A stretch of 64,000 nucleotides of DNA from JAVBOO01 sp031550435 (GCA_031550435.1 JAVBOO010000005.1:1-64000); one strand, 5' to 3'. Shown: positions 51,317 to 61,327, numbered from the stretch's first letter. Notes: generated by a model from the sequence alone, not told the origin. Numbers and translations are program-made.

Positions 51317-53827
51317 CTACTTCATTTGGAGATTTTCAATTTCAGACATCCAGCCATAGAATGTTGTAATATCCGGAGTAACCGTATCCATGTTGATACG
51401 CTCGCTACTGAAAATTACGCAGTTCTGTCTCTGGTAAACAGGTACTTCTACTCCCCAGTCAAGAACTATATCAAGGCAAGCCTTGTATGTTATTCTTCTG
51501 AATTCCTGGTCTTCGCTTGTTCTGGCCTCAAACATAAGTCTGTCAAGCTCAGCGTCAGCAATACGATAGTGGTTCGAACCCGAAGAGTTCGGTGATGCGC
51601 CTACAGCGTTAAGGCTATAGTAAACCTGGTACATATCGGGATCAAGAGTAGCACCCCAAGCTGCACACCACATTTCCTGAGTTCCCGCGTCGATTCTGTC
51701 CCAAAGAACATTTGTGTCGGCGGGGTCGTTGATTATCAAGTTGATTCCGATTGATGCCAAAGCTTCTTTTGCTCTCGAAAGCAAAATGAAAGACGGGTGG
51801 TTTCCGTTTCCGTTAGCGGGGATAATTACTTCGTATTCAAGTTTTGCGCCTTCCGGAGCAGCGGTAAACTTGCCGGTAGCATCGTCAAACGTGTAGCCTG
51901 CTGCCTTTAAGTAACCGATTGCTGCCTGAAGAGCTGCTGCGTTCTTTTCTTCCGAAGACATGGTAGAAGTGTAGATTTCGTTTCCGTCAACATCAAGCGA
52001 GAAAGCTGTGCGGTAACCCTGGTCGGTAGGACGAGGAGCTGCCCAAGATGTATTGGAAATCGGATAGTTTATAACGGAAGCTCTTTCGCCGTAGTAGCTG
52101 CTTACCGTAAGTTCTCTGTACGATGCGAATATGGTTGCAAATGCTTTTCTCAAATCTTTGCTTTCCTGTGAATCCGCTACGCCGCCTACGCTAACCGTAG
52201 ATGCGCAGATACCTACGTAGCCGTATCCGAGGTTGTTAACGGTTGTTGTAACAATCTTATCTCCGCTGAGATCTCCGTTGGAGTTATAAGATTTTATTTC
52301 GTTAATAGCAGGTGTCGAGAACGAAGGATCCGAAATGTCGATTGTGCCTGTGTAAACACCGGGGATCATGTCGGCATCGGCAGTCTCTTTGAACTGAACA
52401 TACTTAGTTTTAGGCTCTCCGAGATAGTAATAAGGATTTGCTTCAAAGTATATAATCTTGTTCTCATACTTAATAAACACATAGGGGCCTGCACCCATCG
52501 GGCTTGCGAGAAGCGATTTTTGCTTTGAAAGATCTCCTCTGTCAAAACCGAACTTGTTGTTGTCATAATCATACTTGGAAACATCTCCGTAATAGTGAAG
52601 CGGAGATACGTCGATTCCGAGTCTGTAGATAGCTGCCGCGTCGTACTTGTTAAGCGTAACCGTCACAGTGAGGTTATCGACTTTTTTGATACCCTCAATG
52701 TTAGGAACGCCTTTGCCTGCCAATGAAGAGTCTTTGGAACCCCAAGCAATAATAAATGCCTCTCTGGGATCCGCAATTGTCGTTCCGTTCGCGGATTCTA
52801 CAGAGAGAAACTCTACTATATCTCCTTCATAAGCCGCGTATGTCTCGTTGTAATAGTCTTCAGGTGTCGGGAAGTCTGTTCCCTGAAGAGTCCAGGTCTT
52901 GCCTGTAACCGCAGAGGTGAACACTCCGTCAGCCACTTTTGCAAATCCCCAGCCCATCATGGCTGCGGCAACCTTGAGACCTTCATTTGCTGCAATGTCT
53001 TCAACTGTAACGTTCATCCTGGGAGCTACGGAAGCAAGGATTTCGCCGTCGCCTACAACATAGTCGATAATTCCTTGAATTTCTTCTTTCCAGAGCTGTT
53101 CGTTTTCCGCTGCCATCTCAAGATAGCCTGCCTGAGCTTCTTCGCTCCAAGGATCGGAGGAGCTCCAAACATGGTCCTTTCCTGCCGTGACAAGCTGGTC
53201 ATAATACTCGCCGTACTTCGTATATACTTCGGGGCTCGTCTGTGTCTTGTAGTCTCTGAGCCCGACGATGTTAAGCGCGTTGAGTGTGGAAGCGCCGCTG
53301 TAATCGCTGTCGCAGTATGTGTACAGTGAGAAGATAACGTCGTCGGCTGTAACATCAACACCGTCGCTGAACTTCATCCCGGGGCGAAGCTTCCAGGTAT
53401 ATGTAGTCTTGTCGGCTGTTTTGTCATAGTCGATAGTGACATCTGTAGCGCCTTGATAAAGATAATCTGTTCCGTTGTAAGTATGTGTTTCGCCTTCGAT
53501 GGCATTGAAAATAATCGCGCCGGTACGGTCAGTGGTCAGTAAGCCAATCTGGGTCATTTTTGTCGCATCCATGTCATACGCCGTTTCACCGAAAAATGGG
53601 CTGAATTTTTGGCTGAACTGAGCATATCCGACTACGAGAGGAGTAAGATTCGCCTGAACCTCGGGACTTGAACTCGGAGTCGTTTCGGAAGTATTGGTTT
53701 GCGTAGTTTCGGTTCCTGCCGGCGGCGTTGTAAAGTTGTCTTTGTTGCTGTTTCCGCATCCGCTCAAAGCGCCCGCAAGCATCATTGTTGCTAACGATAA
53801 CGCAAGCATTTTCTTGTTGAATTTCAT
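51317..53827 (-). CDS. oppA: Oligopeptide-binding lipoprotein OppA, enlarged
   Basis: Extracellular substrate-binding protein of the importer (SBP family 5). Lipoprotein signal with LAGALSGC near residue 22. Family features include the WKLRPGMKFSDGVDVTADDV region and the C-terminal DPDMYQVYYSLNAVG. At 836 residues it is far longer than usual (about 540-600); extra sequence lies mainly at about residues 180-330. ATG at 53827 follows AAGGAGG. A promoter lies upstream at 53875-53903. Confidence 0.93.
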   Translation of the reverse strand: MKFNKKMLALSLATMMLAGALSGCGNSNKDNFTTPPAGTETTQTNTSETTPSSSPEVQANLTPLVVGYAQFSQKFSPFFGETAYDMDATKMTQIGLLTTDRTGAIIFNAIEGETHTYNGTDYLYQGATDVTIDYDKTADKTTYTWKLRPGMKFSDGVDVTADDVIFSLYTYCDSDYSGASTLNALNIVGLRDYKTQTSPEVYTKYGEYYDQLVTAGKDHVWSSSDPWSEEAQAGYLEMAAENEQLWKEEIQGIIDYVVGDGEILASVAPRMNVTVEDIAANEGLKVAAAMMGWGFAKVADGVFTSAVTGKTWTLQGTDFPTPEDYYNETYAAYEGDIVEFLSVESANGTTIADPREAFIIAWGSKDSSLAGKGVPNIEGIKKVDNLTVTVTLNKYDAAAIYRLGIDVSPLHYYGDVSKYDYDNNKFGFDRGDLSKQKSLLASPMGAGPYVFIKYENKIIYFEANPYYYLGEPKTKYVQFKETADADMIPGVYTGTIDISDPSFSTPAINEIKSYNSNGDLSGDKIVTTTVNNLGYGYVGICASTVSVGGVADSQESKDLRKAFATIFASYRELTVSSYYGERASVINYPISNTSWAAPRPTDQGYRTAFSLDVDGNEIYTSTMSSEEKNAAALQAAIGYLKAAGYTFDDATGKFTAAPEGAKLEYEVIIPANGNGNHPSFILLSRAKEALASIGINLIINDPADTNVLWDRIDAGTQEMWCAAWGATLDPDMYQVYYSLNAVGASPNSSGSNHYRIADAELDRLMFEARTSEDQEFRRITYKACLDIVLDWGVEVPVYQRQNCVIFSSERINMDTVTPDITTFYGWMSEIENLQMK

Positions 53828-53874
53828 AATGTGATTATCCTCCTTAATTTTTTCTGTCAAACAAAACCAATTTA

Positions 53875-53903
53875 ATATTACACCTTATTTTGCCAAGTGT
53901 CAA
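53875..53903 (-). promoter_or_regulatory. Promoter of the opp operon
   Basis: Minus-strand TTGACA (53898-53903) and TAATAT (53875-53880), 17-bp spacer, 48 bases before the oppA start. Confidence 0.78.
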
Positions 53904-53960
53904 ATGAATTTTGTACCGCTATATTTTACGATGGTCAACCGCGAAAAATTACTTTAAGCC

Positions 53961-54560
53961 TTATTTAGTATTGCTAAATTCATCACGATATTTTCTGCTA
54001 TAATTCATGACAAAATATTGCAGAACAGCTATCGCTGCACAAAAAGTCACGAAAATCACAGGTATTTCTCTGATGCTTCCAGACATGATGCTATAAGAAA
54101 ACGTTCCCACGACGCAAAATAATGCACACACTACAGTCAAAGTTGATGTGAATTTCAAACGCATTACAGTTCTTTCAAAAGCTTTTTCTTCATAGCTTGT
54201 TTTCCCGGATGCTATCGTCCAAACCGACAGAACAGTAAAAAACAAAGGAAGAAAAATAACGGAAAGAGGCAGAGAAATATAGAGAACTCTCGTCACCTCA
54301 GCGTTAGAAAAACCACAGAATACGTAGGCCGACACGGAAAGTAATGTCAAAAGAGCAAACCGGATTCTATAAGCACTATTCTCGTCCGGAGACAGCTTGA
54401 GTGAATAAACTTTTCCCGTGTAAACATAACGGCTTTTTCCGGATTCATCGTTTTCCTGCTTATAATCATTCAGATAACTGCGACGATTTTTTTTAACTTT
54501 TTTCGGCTCTCCGGCATTTTTATTTTCCAAGTCTGCCGGTTCCTTCGTTACTTGACTCAT
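53961..54560 (-). CDS. Hypothetical four-helix membrane protein
   Basis: 199 residues. A hydrophilic, charged N-terminus of about 65 residues precedes four membrane segments (about 70-90, 95-115, 135-155, 163-183). I do not recognise a family. ATG at 54560 with GAGGTG upstream. It lies 50 bases after the gene at 54611 on the same strand, so the two may be cotranscribed. Confidence 0.68.
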   Translation of the reverse strand: MSQVTKEPADLENKNAGEPKKVKKNRRSYLNDYKQENDESGKSRYVYTGKVYSLKLSPDENSAYRIRFALLTLLSVSAYVFCGFSNAEVTRVLYISLPLSVIFLPLFFTVLSVWTIASGKTSYEEKAFERTVMRLKFTSTLTVVCALFCVVGTFSYSIMSGSIREIPVIFVTFCAAIAVLQYFVMNYSRKYRDEFSNTK

Positions 54561-54610
54561 AATGCACCTCGTATGTAAATCTGTTAATGCCGTTCATTTT
54601 GCAGCAAAAA

Positions 54611-55075
54611 TCAGTCCTCGGGATACGCCAATGCGTAAACCCTGTCGTAAATATCGTATTTTTCAGCCAGGAGGCAAATTTCGGCATTTTGCCCATACTT
54701 GTAATAGATATAATCTTTGTCCGGTGCCTTACTTACAATCCTGATTGTAAAAATGTCTCCGAAATACAACTTTATCGAAGGAAAGTCGGTTATTTTCGGC
54801 TTGAATACTTGAAAATTCTTGTTGTTGTTTATAAGTGCCTTGCAAATCGTATAGACGTTTTCCTGCGGAACTTTAGTTTTTACGCCGTCCTTTTCCGCCG
54901 TAACAGCATTGTTTATTCCTTCAGTAATGCCGAGCTGATACATGGTCAACTCTTTTTCGTACAAAAGACATATATTTCTGATGACAATCGGACCGACAGC
55001 AAGGGCAGAGCCAACTGCAATAAACAGCAGTGAAACCGCCAATATCAGCCACATTTTTTTGCTACTCTTCTTCAT
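54611..55075 (-). CDS. Hypothetical protein with one N-terminal membrane segment
   Basis: 154 residues: membrane anchor or uncleaved signal at residues 8-32, then a soluble domain of about 120 residues with mixed alpha/beta character that should lie outside the cell. I do not recognise a family. GAGAGTG precedes the ATG. It has a promoter-like pair at 55097-55125. Confidence 0.68.
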   Translation of the reverse strand: MKKSSKKMWLILAVSLLFIAVGSALAVGPIVIRNICLLYEKELTMYQLGITEGINNAVTAEKDGVKTKVPQENVYTICKALINNNKNFQVFKPKITDFPSIKLYFGDIFTIRIVSKAPDKDYIYYKYGQNAEICLLAEKYDIYDRVYALAYPED

Positions 55076-55096
55076 GATTCACTCTCTTTCGTTTTG

Positions 55097-55125
55097 AGTT
55101 TAGCATTGAGAACACAAGTTGTCAA
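55097..55125 (-). promoter_or_regulatory. Probable promoter of the 54611 gene
   Basis: Minus-strand TTGACA (55120-55125) and TAAACT (55097-55102), 17-bp spacer. Confidence 0.5.
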
Positions 55126-55178
55126 ACAATCGGGTACAGTAACGGTACCAAATGCTTGCCTGAAATTGGTGTTATAAC

Positions 55179-55207
55179 TTGTACTCAAGGCATACATATA
55201 ATATAAT
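55179..55207 (+). promoter_or_regulatory. Probable promoter of the DUF368 gene
   Basis: TTGTAC (55179-55184) and TATAAT (55202-55207) with a 17-bp spacer, about 45 bases before the start codon. Confidence 0.6.
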
Positions 55208-55251
55208 GTTAAGCGTGTAAAACGAGCAGCGGGATTACAGTCCATGGGGGG

Positions 55252-56124
55252 ATGACTTTGAAAAAAGCAGTTTTGAACTTCTTTAAGGGAATATTCGTCG
55301 GAATCGCAAACATCATACCGGGGGTAAGCGGCGGAACAATTGCCGTCGTCTTGAATATTTTTGACGAACTGATTGAGTCAATTAATAATATATTTAAGAA
55401 TTTCAAGAAATATTTCTTGTTTTTGCTCCCGATAATACTGGGCACGGTAGTCGGAATCGTAGGTTTCAGCTCTTTGCTGGAATACTGCCTGGATAAACAC
55501 TCGTTTCCGACGAGTATGTTTTTTGTAGGTCTCGTTGTTGGAAGTTTGCCGTTGATACTGAAAAAAGCTTCGGCAAAGAAGTTTGATTATAAAAACATCG
55601 CACTTATATCCGTCGCCTTCACGGTCGTCGTCGCGGTTTTCCTTATCAAGGGCGGAGATACCGTGGAAACAACCCGTGCAATCAACCCGGGATACATGAT
55701 TTGGCTGTTTATCTGCGGGACTGTGGCTTCGGCTGCAATGGTTATACCCGGTATAAGCGGGTCGTTCGTAATGGTAATGCTGGGCGTATACAGTACGGTC
55801 CTTACCTCGGTATCGCAGCTCAAAAACTATCTTGTCAACCCGTCTGATACTGAACTGCTTTTTTCACTGCTGAAGGTTCTTCTTCCACTCGGGCTCGGGG
55901 TTATCGCCGGAATAATCCTGATATCCAAGCTAATCGAGTTGTTGTTCAAAAAGTTTCGCACCGAGACTTATTATGTCATATTCGGTCTTATACTCGGCTC
56001 GATATTCGGAATATTTAACGATCCCGTAACATATTCGAGCGGAATAAACGTGTCTGTTGCTGTTGCCTCTGTAATCTTTTTCGCTCTGGGAACAGTTCTC
56101 TCTCTGATTTTGGGTAAACGCTGA
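55252..56124 (+). CDS. DUF368 membrane protein (PopT-type undecaprenyl-phosphate translocase)
   Basis: 290 residues, about eight membrane segments. The family hallmark IIPGVSGGTIAVVLNIFDE lies near residue 20 and its internal repeat VIPGISGSFVMVMLGVYS near residue 165. DUF368 proteins were recently shown to return undecaprenyl phosphate to the cytoplasmic face for wall synthesis, in parallel with DedA proteins. A G6 run abuts the ATG, so the third codon (TTG at 55258), six bases after the G run, may be the real start. Confidence 0.9.
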   Translation: MTLKKAVLNFFKGIFVGIANIIPGVSGGTIAVVLNIFDELIESINNIFKNFKKYFLFLLPIILGTVVGIVGFSSLLEYCLDKHSFPTSMFFVGLVVGSLPLILKKASAKKFDYKNIALISVAFTVVVAVFLIKGGDTVETTRAINPGYMIWLFICGTVASAAMVIPGISGSFVMVMLGVYSTVLTSVSQLKNYLVNPSDTELLFSLLKVLLPLGLGVIAGIILISKLIELLFKKFRTETYYVIFGLILGSIFGIFNDPVTYSSGINVSVAVASVIFFALGTVLSLILGKR

Positions 56125-56152
56125 TTCTCGGTAAATCTTTGGCGCACTTGTT

Positions 56153-58402
56153 TTATTTTTCAAGTGCGCCGTTTATTTTTTTCAGCCTATGGCTGAGGGC
56201 TGAAAAACGCCGGATTTCACGGTTGTTGTCAATCATTTTCTTCAAAGCCTCTTCCGTACCAACCAGTACCACGAGTTTTTTAGCCCTTGTAACCGCCGTA
56301 TACAATATGTTTCTGTTCATAAGCATATACGGCCCGCTGTGTACCGGCATTATAACCGTGTTGTACTCGCTTCCTTGAGATTTGTGAACAGTCACGGCAT
56401 ACGAGAGCTCAAGTTCGTCCAACTGTGAGAAGTCGTATTCAACTTCACGCCCGTCGTCAAAAAGCACGGTAAGCTTTCCTTCTTCGTTGTCGATAGCTGT
56501 AATCATGCCTTCGTCGCCGTTAAAAACTCCTTCACCCTCGTCAACGGTTACACCGCCTTTTGCAACCCTCCAACGAATATTGTAGTTGTTTTTAATATGC
56601 ATGACCTTGTCTTTTTCTCTAAAAAGCGTATCTCCCCGCTGTTTTTCGTTCTTCGCATTCGTCTGAGGGTTAACCGACTTCTGAAGCCTTTGGTTTAGGT
56701 TGACTATGCCGAGCGTTCCTTTTCGCATCGGCGACAAAAGTTGGATATCCTTCTTGGAGTCGATATTATAATAGGAAGGCAGACGGTTTTTAACCAAATC
56801 AACAATCGTGTCGGCAACATCATCGGCGTTAGCTCTTTTCACGAGGAAAAAATCTTTATCCTGTCCGTTGAGATGCGGAAACTCGCCTCGGTTTATCCTG
56901 TGCGCATTCACAGTTATCAGACTTTCCCTGCCTCGCCTGAATATTTCGTCCAGCTTGACCGTTTTTATGATTCCCGAAGAAATAATGTCTCTCAAAACAT
57001 TGCCCGGTCCGACAGAGGGCAACTGATCGGCATCTCCGACAAATATCACCTTAGTGCTCGGTTCAACGGCTTTGAGCAGATTAAACGTAAGCAGCAAATC
57101 GAGCATAGAGCTTTCGTCTATTATCAGTACGTCAGCTTCTATCGGGTTTTCTTCGTTCTTTTCAAATGACTGCCTTGTACCTTCGGTATTTTGAAACGCA
57201 ACACCCAAAAGCCTGTGAACCGTTTTTGCTTCAAACCCTGTCGTTTCCGTTATGCGTTTGGCTGCTCTGCCTGTCGGAGCGGCCAGCTCAGTCTTATACC
57301 CTCCTTTTTCAAGAAGTTTTAGTATCGTATTGATAATAGTCGTCTTTCCGGTGCCCGGTCCGCCGGTAATAACAAGCACACCCGACACAAGAGCATCATT
57401 AACGGCTTTTTTCTGTTGACTCGCAAGCGTAAAGCCGGTTTCGGCTTCGATTCCGCCGATTTCGGCAGAAATGTCGAACTTGAACTTATGCTCGTATCTC
57501 GAAAGCGTAATCAGCTTTTTCGCGACATAGCTCTCCGCATAATAATAGCCGTTTAAAAAAATCATTGTCTGCTCGTCGATTTTTTCGAGTGTTATCGATC
57601 TGTCCATCTGTAGAGCAATGAGACCGTTTTCGATGAGTTCCCTCCCCGCTTCGAGTATCTCTGCCGCGCTTTCGAGGAATATGTCTTTGGGCAAACAGGT
57701 GTGTCCGTTGTTCGACGCTTGAGTCAACACATGTTTTATGCCCGATAATATCCTTAAAGGGTCATCCTTCGAAAAACCGATTTTAAACGCTATAGTGTCG
57801 GCGGTCTTAAACCCGATACCCTCTATCCCGTCCGCCAAGACATAGGGGTTTGTTTTTATCGTATCGATTGTATCCGCCTTATACTTATCGTAGATTTTCA
57901 TGGCATAAGCCGGAGATATACCGTAGACCTGTAACGCCATTACCACAGCCCTCTTGCCGGACTGTTCCTTAAACGTCTCGCCTATGTAAAGCGCTTTTTC
58001 TAGATTTATGCCTTTTATCTCGGCAAGTCTCTCAGGATATTCTTCTATAATATGAAGAGTTTCCTCTTTGAACACTCTTACTATTTTCGACGCAAGCTTT
58101 TCTCTGATGCCCCTGATTACTCCGCTCGCCAAATATTTCTCAATTTCGCGAAGAGAAGTCGGTTCTTTCCTGATATATTTTTTAACGCTGAACTGCTTGC
58201 CGTACGAAGGGTGTACAACAAAACTACCGTAAAGTTCGACAATTTCTCCTTCGCTCGCATCGGCCATATATGCTACACAGGTGAACCCTTCGTCCTCGTC
58301 TTCGGAGTCTCTCGGCATAACCGAAAAAACAGTGTAGCCGTTATCCGGGTTGTTAAATATTATGCTCTCGATTGTACCCTCAAATGTAATCTCATCAGAC
58401 AA
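56153..58402 (-). CDS. recD2: RecD2-type ATP-dependent DNA helicase
   Basis: 5'-3' SF1B helicase acting in DNA repair and fork maintenance independently of RecBC. N-terminal OB and helix-hairpin-helix domain (ITFEGTIESIIF, IKGINLEKA, GIEGIGFKTAD), Walker A ITGGPGTGKTTI (about residue 350), Walker B VLIIDESSMLD, and the C-terminal SYAVTVHKSQGSEY helicase motif. TTG at 58402 with AGGAG upstream gives 749 residues, in line with family length; the ATG at 58438 has no ribosome site. Confidence 0.95.
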   Translation of the reverse strand: MSDEITFEGTIESIIFNNPDNGYTVFSVMPRDSEDEDEGFTCVAYMADASEGEIVELYGSFVVHPSYGKQFSVKKYIRKEPTSLREIEKYLASGVIRGIREKLASKIVRVFKEETLHIIEEYPERLAEIKGINLEKALYIGETFKEQSGKRAVVMALQVYGISPAYAMKIYDKYKADTIDTIKTNPYVLADGIEGIGFKTADTIAFKIGFSKDDPLRILSGIKHVLTQASNNGHTCLPKDIFLESAAEILEAGRELIENGLIALQMDRSITLEKIDEQTMIFLNGYYYAESYVAKKLITLSRYEHKFKFDISAEIGGIEAETGFTLASQQKKAVNDALVSGVLVITGGPGTGKTTIINTILKLLEKGGYKTELAAPTGRAAKRITETTGFEAKTVHRLLGVAFQNTEGTRQSFEKNEENPIEADVLIIDESSMLDLLLTFNLLKAVEPSTKVIFVGDADQLPSVGPGNVLRDIISSGIIKTVKLDEIFRRGRESLITVNAHRINRGEFPHLNGQDKDFFLVKRANADDVADTIVDLVKNRLPSYYNIDSKKDIQLLSPMRKGTLGIVNLNQRLQKSVNPQTNAKNEKQRGDTLFREKDKVMHIKNNYNIRWRVAKGGVTVDEGEGVFNGDEGMITAIDNEEGKLTVLFDDGREVEYDFSQLDELELSYAVTVHKSQGSEYNTVIMPVHSGPYMLMNRNILYTAVTRAKKLVVLVGTEEALKKMIDNNREIRRFSALSHRLKKINGALEK

Positions 58403-58484
58403 TAAAATTCTCCTATCGCTTTTTGATTTGATGCGCATACACCCGCCGAATGTGAAATCCTATTGAGGCGATAATTAAACTTCG

Positions 58485-59006
58485 CTAGACTTGTTGCGCT
58501 TCCTCTTCGGTTTTGCTCTGCGCGTCTTCCCCTTTCTTCTTCGGAGGGAAAATCAACAGGTTTATAACTATCGCGATAACTGAGCCGATCAGCGTTTCGG
58601 TTATACGTTTTACACCGTATACTCCGGCGCTCTCCGCAGTATTCAGAAAAACAACTGCAAAATACACAATGCAACCCGGTATTATAGACTCGTTTTTCTT
58701 TATGCGATTTATCAGATAGATAACCGGAATTATACCGAATGCCAAAAAGACCGAATTGTCGGAAACAGGCCCGCTGAAAAGATATGCGATAGCTATACCG
58801 ACAACTCCGCCTACAAACGTTCCGAGGTTTCTTATAATAGCTGCCTGCACAGAGCTTGCAATCGTCCTTTCCATCGCGACGACCGCTCCGATACACGCAA
58901 AAAACGGCGTGCCGTTCATCAAATATTTTACAACTGCGGCAGATATCGCTACAGCTAAAACAGACTTGAGCATTCTCAGCCCAAAAGGAAACTTAAACTG
59001 TTTCAT
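58485..59006 (-). CDS. FUSC/aromatic acid exporter family protein
   Basis: 173 residues, four to five membrane segments, with the FUSC/ArAE N-terminal half pattern (GLRMLKSVLAVAISAAVV, FFACIGAVVAMERTIASSVQAAIIRNLGT). It is a short form that ends in a charged tail of about 20 residues, lacking the long cytoplasmic half. The substrate is unknown. It sits 33 bases downstream of hbd? No: it follows recD2 upstream on the same strand and its ATG is 34 bases from the hbd stop, so it may share the hbd transcript. Confidence 0.78.
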   Translation of the reverse strand: MKQFKFPFGLRMLKSVLAVAISAAVVKYLMNGTPFFACIGAVVAMERTIASSVQAAIIRNLGTFVGGVVGIAIAYLFSGPVSDNSVFLAFGIIPVIYLINRIKKNESIIPGCIVYFAVVFLNTAESAGVYGVKRITETLIGSVIAIVINLLIFPPKKKGEDAQSKTEEEAQQV

Positions 59007-59039
59007 GCCTGATCCCCGTAAATATAGTATAATGTTTCT

Positions 59040-59885
59040 CTATTCGTACTTATAAAAACCCTGCTTTGTCTTTCTTCCCAGGTTTCCGCTTCTGACCATT
59101 TTTCTGAGCAGAACGTTTGCCCTGTACTTCGAATCACCGGTCTCTTTTAACAATACATCCATGATGCCGAGAACCACGTCTATTCCGATAAGATCTGCAA
59201 GCTCAAGCGGCCCCATAGGATGGTTGCAGCCTAGTTTCATCGCCTTGTCTATATCCTCGCAGGAAGCAACGCCTTCGGACAAAACGCAAACCGCTTCGTT
59301 AATCATGGTTATAAGTATCTTGTTTACAACAAAGCCGGGAGCTTCGTTTACTTCAACAGGCTCTTTTCCTATAACCTTTGAAAGGCCGTAAACGGCATCA
59401 AAAGTTTCCTTTGAGGTTTTACTGCCCTTTATAACTTCAACGAGCTTCATTACGGTCGCAGGGTTGAAAAAATGCATTCCTATAAACCTGTCCGCCCTGT
59501 TTGTCGCTCCGGCAATCTCGGTAATCGATATTGACGAAGTATTCGAGGCAAAAACGGTTTCAGGCTTGCAAACCGCGTCAAGCTCTTTAAATAACGATTT
59601 TTTTGCCTCAGCGGACTCGTAAATGGCTTCGATTATGAGGTCGCAGTCCGAAACCGCGTTTATGTCAGTCGAAAAGCTCATGTTCGCCAGCGCAGAATTC
59701 TTGCAGGCCTCATCAATTTTTCCTTTTGCGGCCAGTTTTTCCAAGTCGGCATTGACCTTTGATTCAGCCTTTGCCAAAACAGCCTCAGAAACATCTCTGA
59801 CGACGACGCTAAACCCTTTTTGCGCAAATGTTTGGGCAATACCCAGACCCATAACTCCGGAACCGATTACAGCTATTTTTTTCAT
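59040..59885 (-). CDS. hbd: 3-hydroxybutyryl-CoA dehydrogenase
   Basis: Reduces acetoacetyl-CoA to 3-hydroxybutyryl-CoA in the butyrate pathway. Rossmann motif IAVIGSGVMGLGIAQ, catalytic His in GMHFFNPATVMKLVE, and the C-terminal dimer domain with GFVVNKILI and DIGVVLGIMD-like segments. ATG at 59885 has GGGGTG upstream and gives 281 residues, the family length; an open frame extends 20 codons further without a ribosome site. The other butyrate genes (crt, bcd, etf, thl) are not adjacent. Confidence 0.94.
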   Translation of the reverse strand: MKKIAVIGSGVMGLGIAQTFAQKGFSVVVRDVSEAVLAKAESKVNADLEKLAAKGKIDEACKNSALANMSFSTDINAVSDCDLIIEAIYESAEAKKSLFKELDAVCKPETVFASNTSSISITEIAGATNRADRFIGMHFFNPATVMKLVEVIKGSKTSKETFDAVYGLSKVIGKEPVEVNEAPGFVVNKILITMINEAVCVLSEGVASCEDIDKAMKLGCNHPMGPLELADLIGIDVVLGIMDVLLKETGDSKYRANVLLRKMVRSGNLGRKTKQGFYKYE

Positions 59886-60036
59886 AAGAGCACCCCTTTT
59901 ATAATACTTCTCAGCACGATCCCCGCACACCAGCCTTAGAATCAATCTGCTGTTTCCGTATACAGAATTCTACCGGGAAACAGGACGATTATCAAGAAGC
60001 ATGTGTAAAAAACAACGTCATAACCGAAAAAATAAA

Positions 60037-60072
60037 CAGGCATTATGCTTTTTATAGCGTAATGCCTGCCTA
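60037..60072 (-). terminator. Terminator of the aminotransferase gene
   Basis: A stem of at least 8 bp (60038-60045 with 60060-60067) is followed on the minus strand by TTTATTTTTT, just after the stop codon. Confidence 0.88.
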
Positions 60073-60080
60073 TCTTTTAA

Positions 60081-61286
60081 TTATCTGCCAAAATTCTTCA
60101 CAATAAATGTTTCTATTCTGTCCATTCCTTTTTCGATTTCGTTCATAGACGTTGCATATGAGAGACGAATATAATTATCCGCTCCGAAATCGGCACAGGG
60201 TATTACCGAAACCTTTGCTTCTTCAAGCATTAGCGCTGCAAGATCTCCGGCATTGTTTACGGGCTTGCCGTTAACCGTCTTGCCGCATAAAGCGGAAATA
60301 TCGATAAACAGGTAGAACGCTCCGAGAGGTTTTCTCATGCGTATATGGGGAATTTTTACCGCTCTGTCATAAATATAGTCTCTGCGTTTTTTGTATTCAA
60401 CGTTCATCGCGTCAACGCAGGATCTGTCATGCGTGTAAGCCGCGACAGCAGCTTTTTGCGTAATTGAATTTGTATTGGAAGCCTGATGGCTCTGAATATT
60501 CGTCATAACACCGGCAATCTCTAAGTTGGAAGCCGAAAATCCCAAACGCCATCCGGGCATAGCATGACTCTTCGAAAGACCGTTTATAACAATCGTTCTG
60601 TCATAAATCTCCTTGCCAAAACTTGCAATGCTATGGTGCTTTACGCCTTCATCATATATAAGGCATTCATATATTTCGTCTGACACAACATATAAGTCAT
60701 TCTTAACCGCAAAGTTCGCGATATCTCTCAGCTCGGACTCGCTGTATACCGAACCCGTCGGGTTATTCGGAGTGTTAATGAGTAATGCCTTTGTCTTGGG
60801 CGTGAGAGCTTTTTCCAATTGAGACACTGTGATTTTAAAATCATTGTCAAAATCCGTATCAACGATAACGGCAACGCCGCCGGCTATCTCGATAAGCTGT
60901 TTATAACTCAGCCAATACGGAGCGGGAATTATAACCTCGTCGCCTTCTTCAAGCAACGCCATAAATGTATTTGAAAGAGAATGCTTTGCACCGTTTGAAA
61001 CAACAATCTGCTTAAAATCATATTCAAGGCCGTTGTCGTTTTTAAGTTTTTGGGCTATAGCCTTTCTGAGTTCTTCAATACCGGCAGCCGGTGTATACTT
61101 CGTAAATCCGCCTTTCATTGCCGAAACAGCGGCATCGATAATAAAATCAGGCGTATTAAAATCGGGTTCGCCTGCTCCGAAGCTCACAAGGTCGATACCT
61201 TGCGCCTTCATCTGCTTTGCCTTCGCGGTTATACTCAATGTTGAAGATTCTCTAACTCTTTTAGCCTTTTCAGAAATCGGTTTCAT
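60081..61286 (-). CDS. aspC: Class I aminotransferase, aspartate aminotransferase type
   Basis: PLP enzyme of the I-gamma/AspB group that links aspartate and oxaloacetate. 401 residues. PLP lysine in GLSKSHAMPGWRLGF (about residue 237), substrate-binding motifs SFGAGEPDFNTPDF and NTPNNPTGSVYS, and C-terminal RLSYATSMNEIE with the Arg that binds the alpha-carboxylate. Related enzymes also take aromatic or branched-chain amino acids, so specificity is not certain. Divergent from a LysR regulator. Confidence 0.92.
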   Translation of the reverse strand: MKPISEKAKRVRESSTLSITAKAKQMKAQGIDLVSFGAGEPDFNTPDFIIDAAVSAMKGGFTKYTPAAGIEELRKAIAQKLKNDNGLEYDFKQIVVSNGAKHSLSNTFMALLEEGDEVIIPAPYWLSYKQLIEIAGGVAVIVDTDFDNDFKITVSQLEKALTPKTKALLINTPNNPTGSVYSESELRDIANFAVKNDLYVVSDEIYECLIYDEGVKHHSIASFGKEIYDRTIVINGLSKSHAMPGWRLGFSASNLEIAGVMTNIQSHQASNTNSITQKAAVAAYTHDRSCVDAMNVEYKKRRDYIYDRAVKIPHIRMRKPLGAFYLFIDISALCGKTVNGKPVNNAGDLAALMLEEAKVSVIPCADFGADNYIRLSYATSMNEIEKGMDRIETFIVKNFGR

Positions 61287-61327
61287 TCTAACCTCCGCTT
61301 TTGTTTTTGTTGCACTTGAATAAGACT

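Noticed and set aside
51570..51600. tRNA T-arm-like GGTTCGAACCC sequence
   Set aside because: It lies inside the oppA reading frame and no acceptor, D or anticodon arms surround it.
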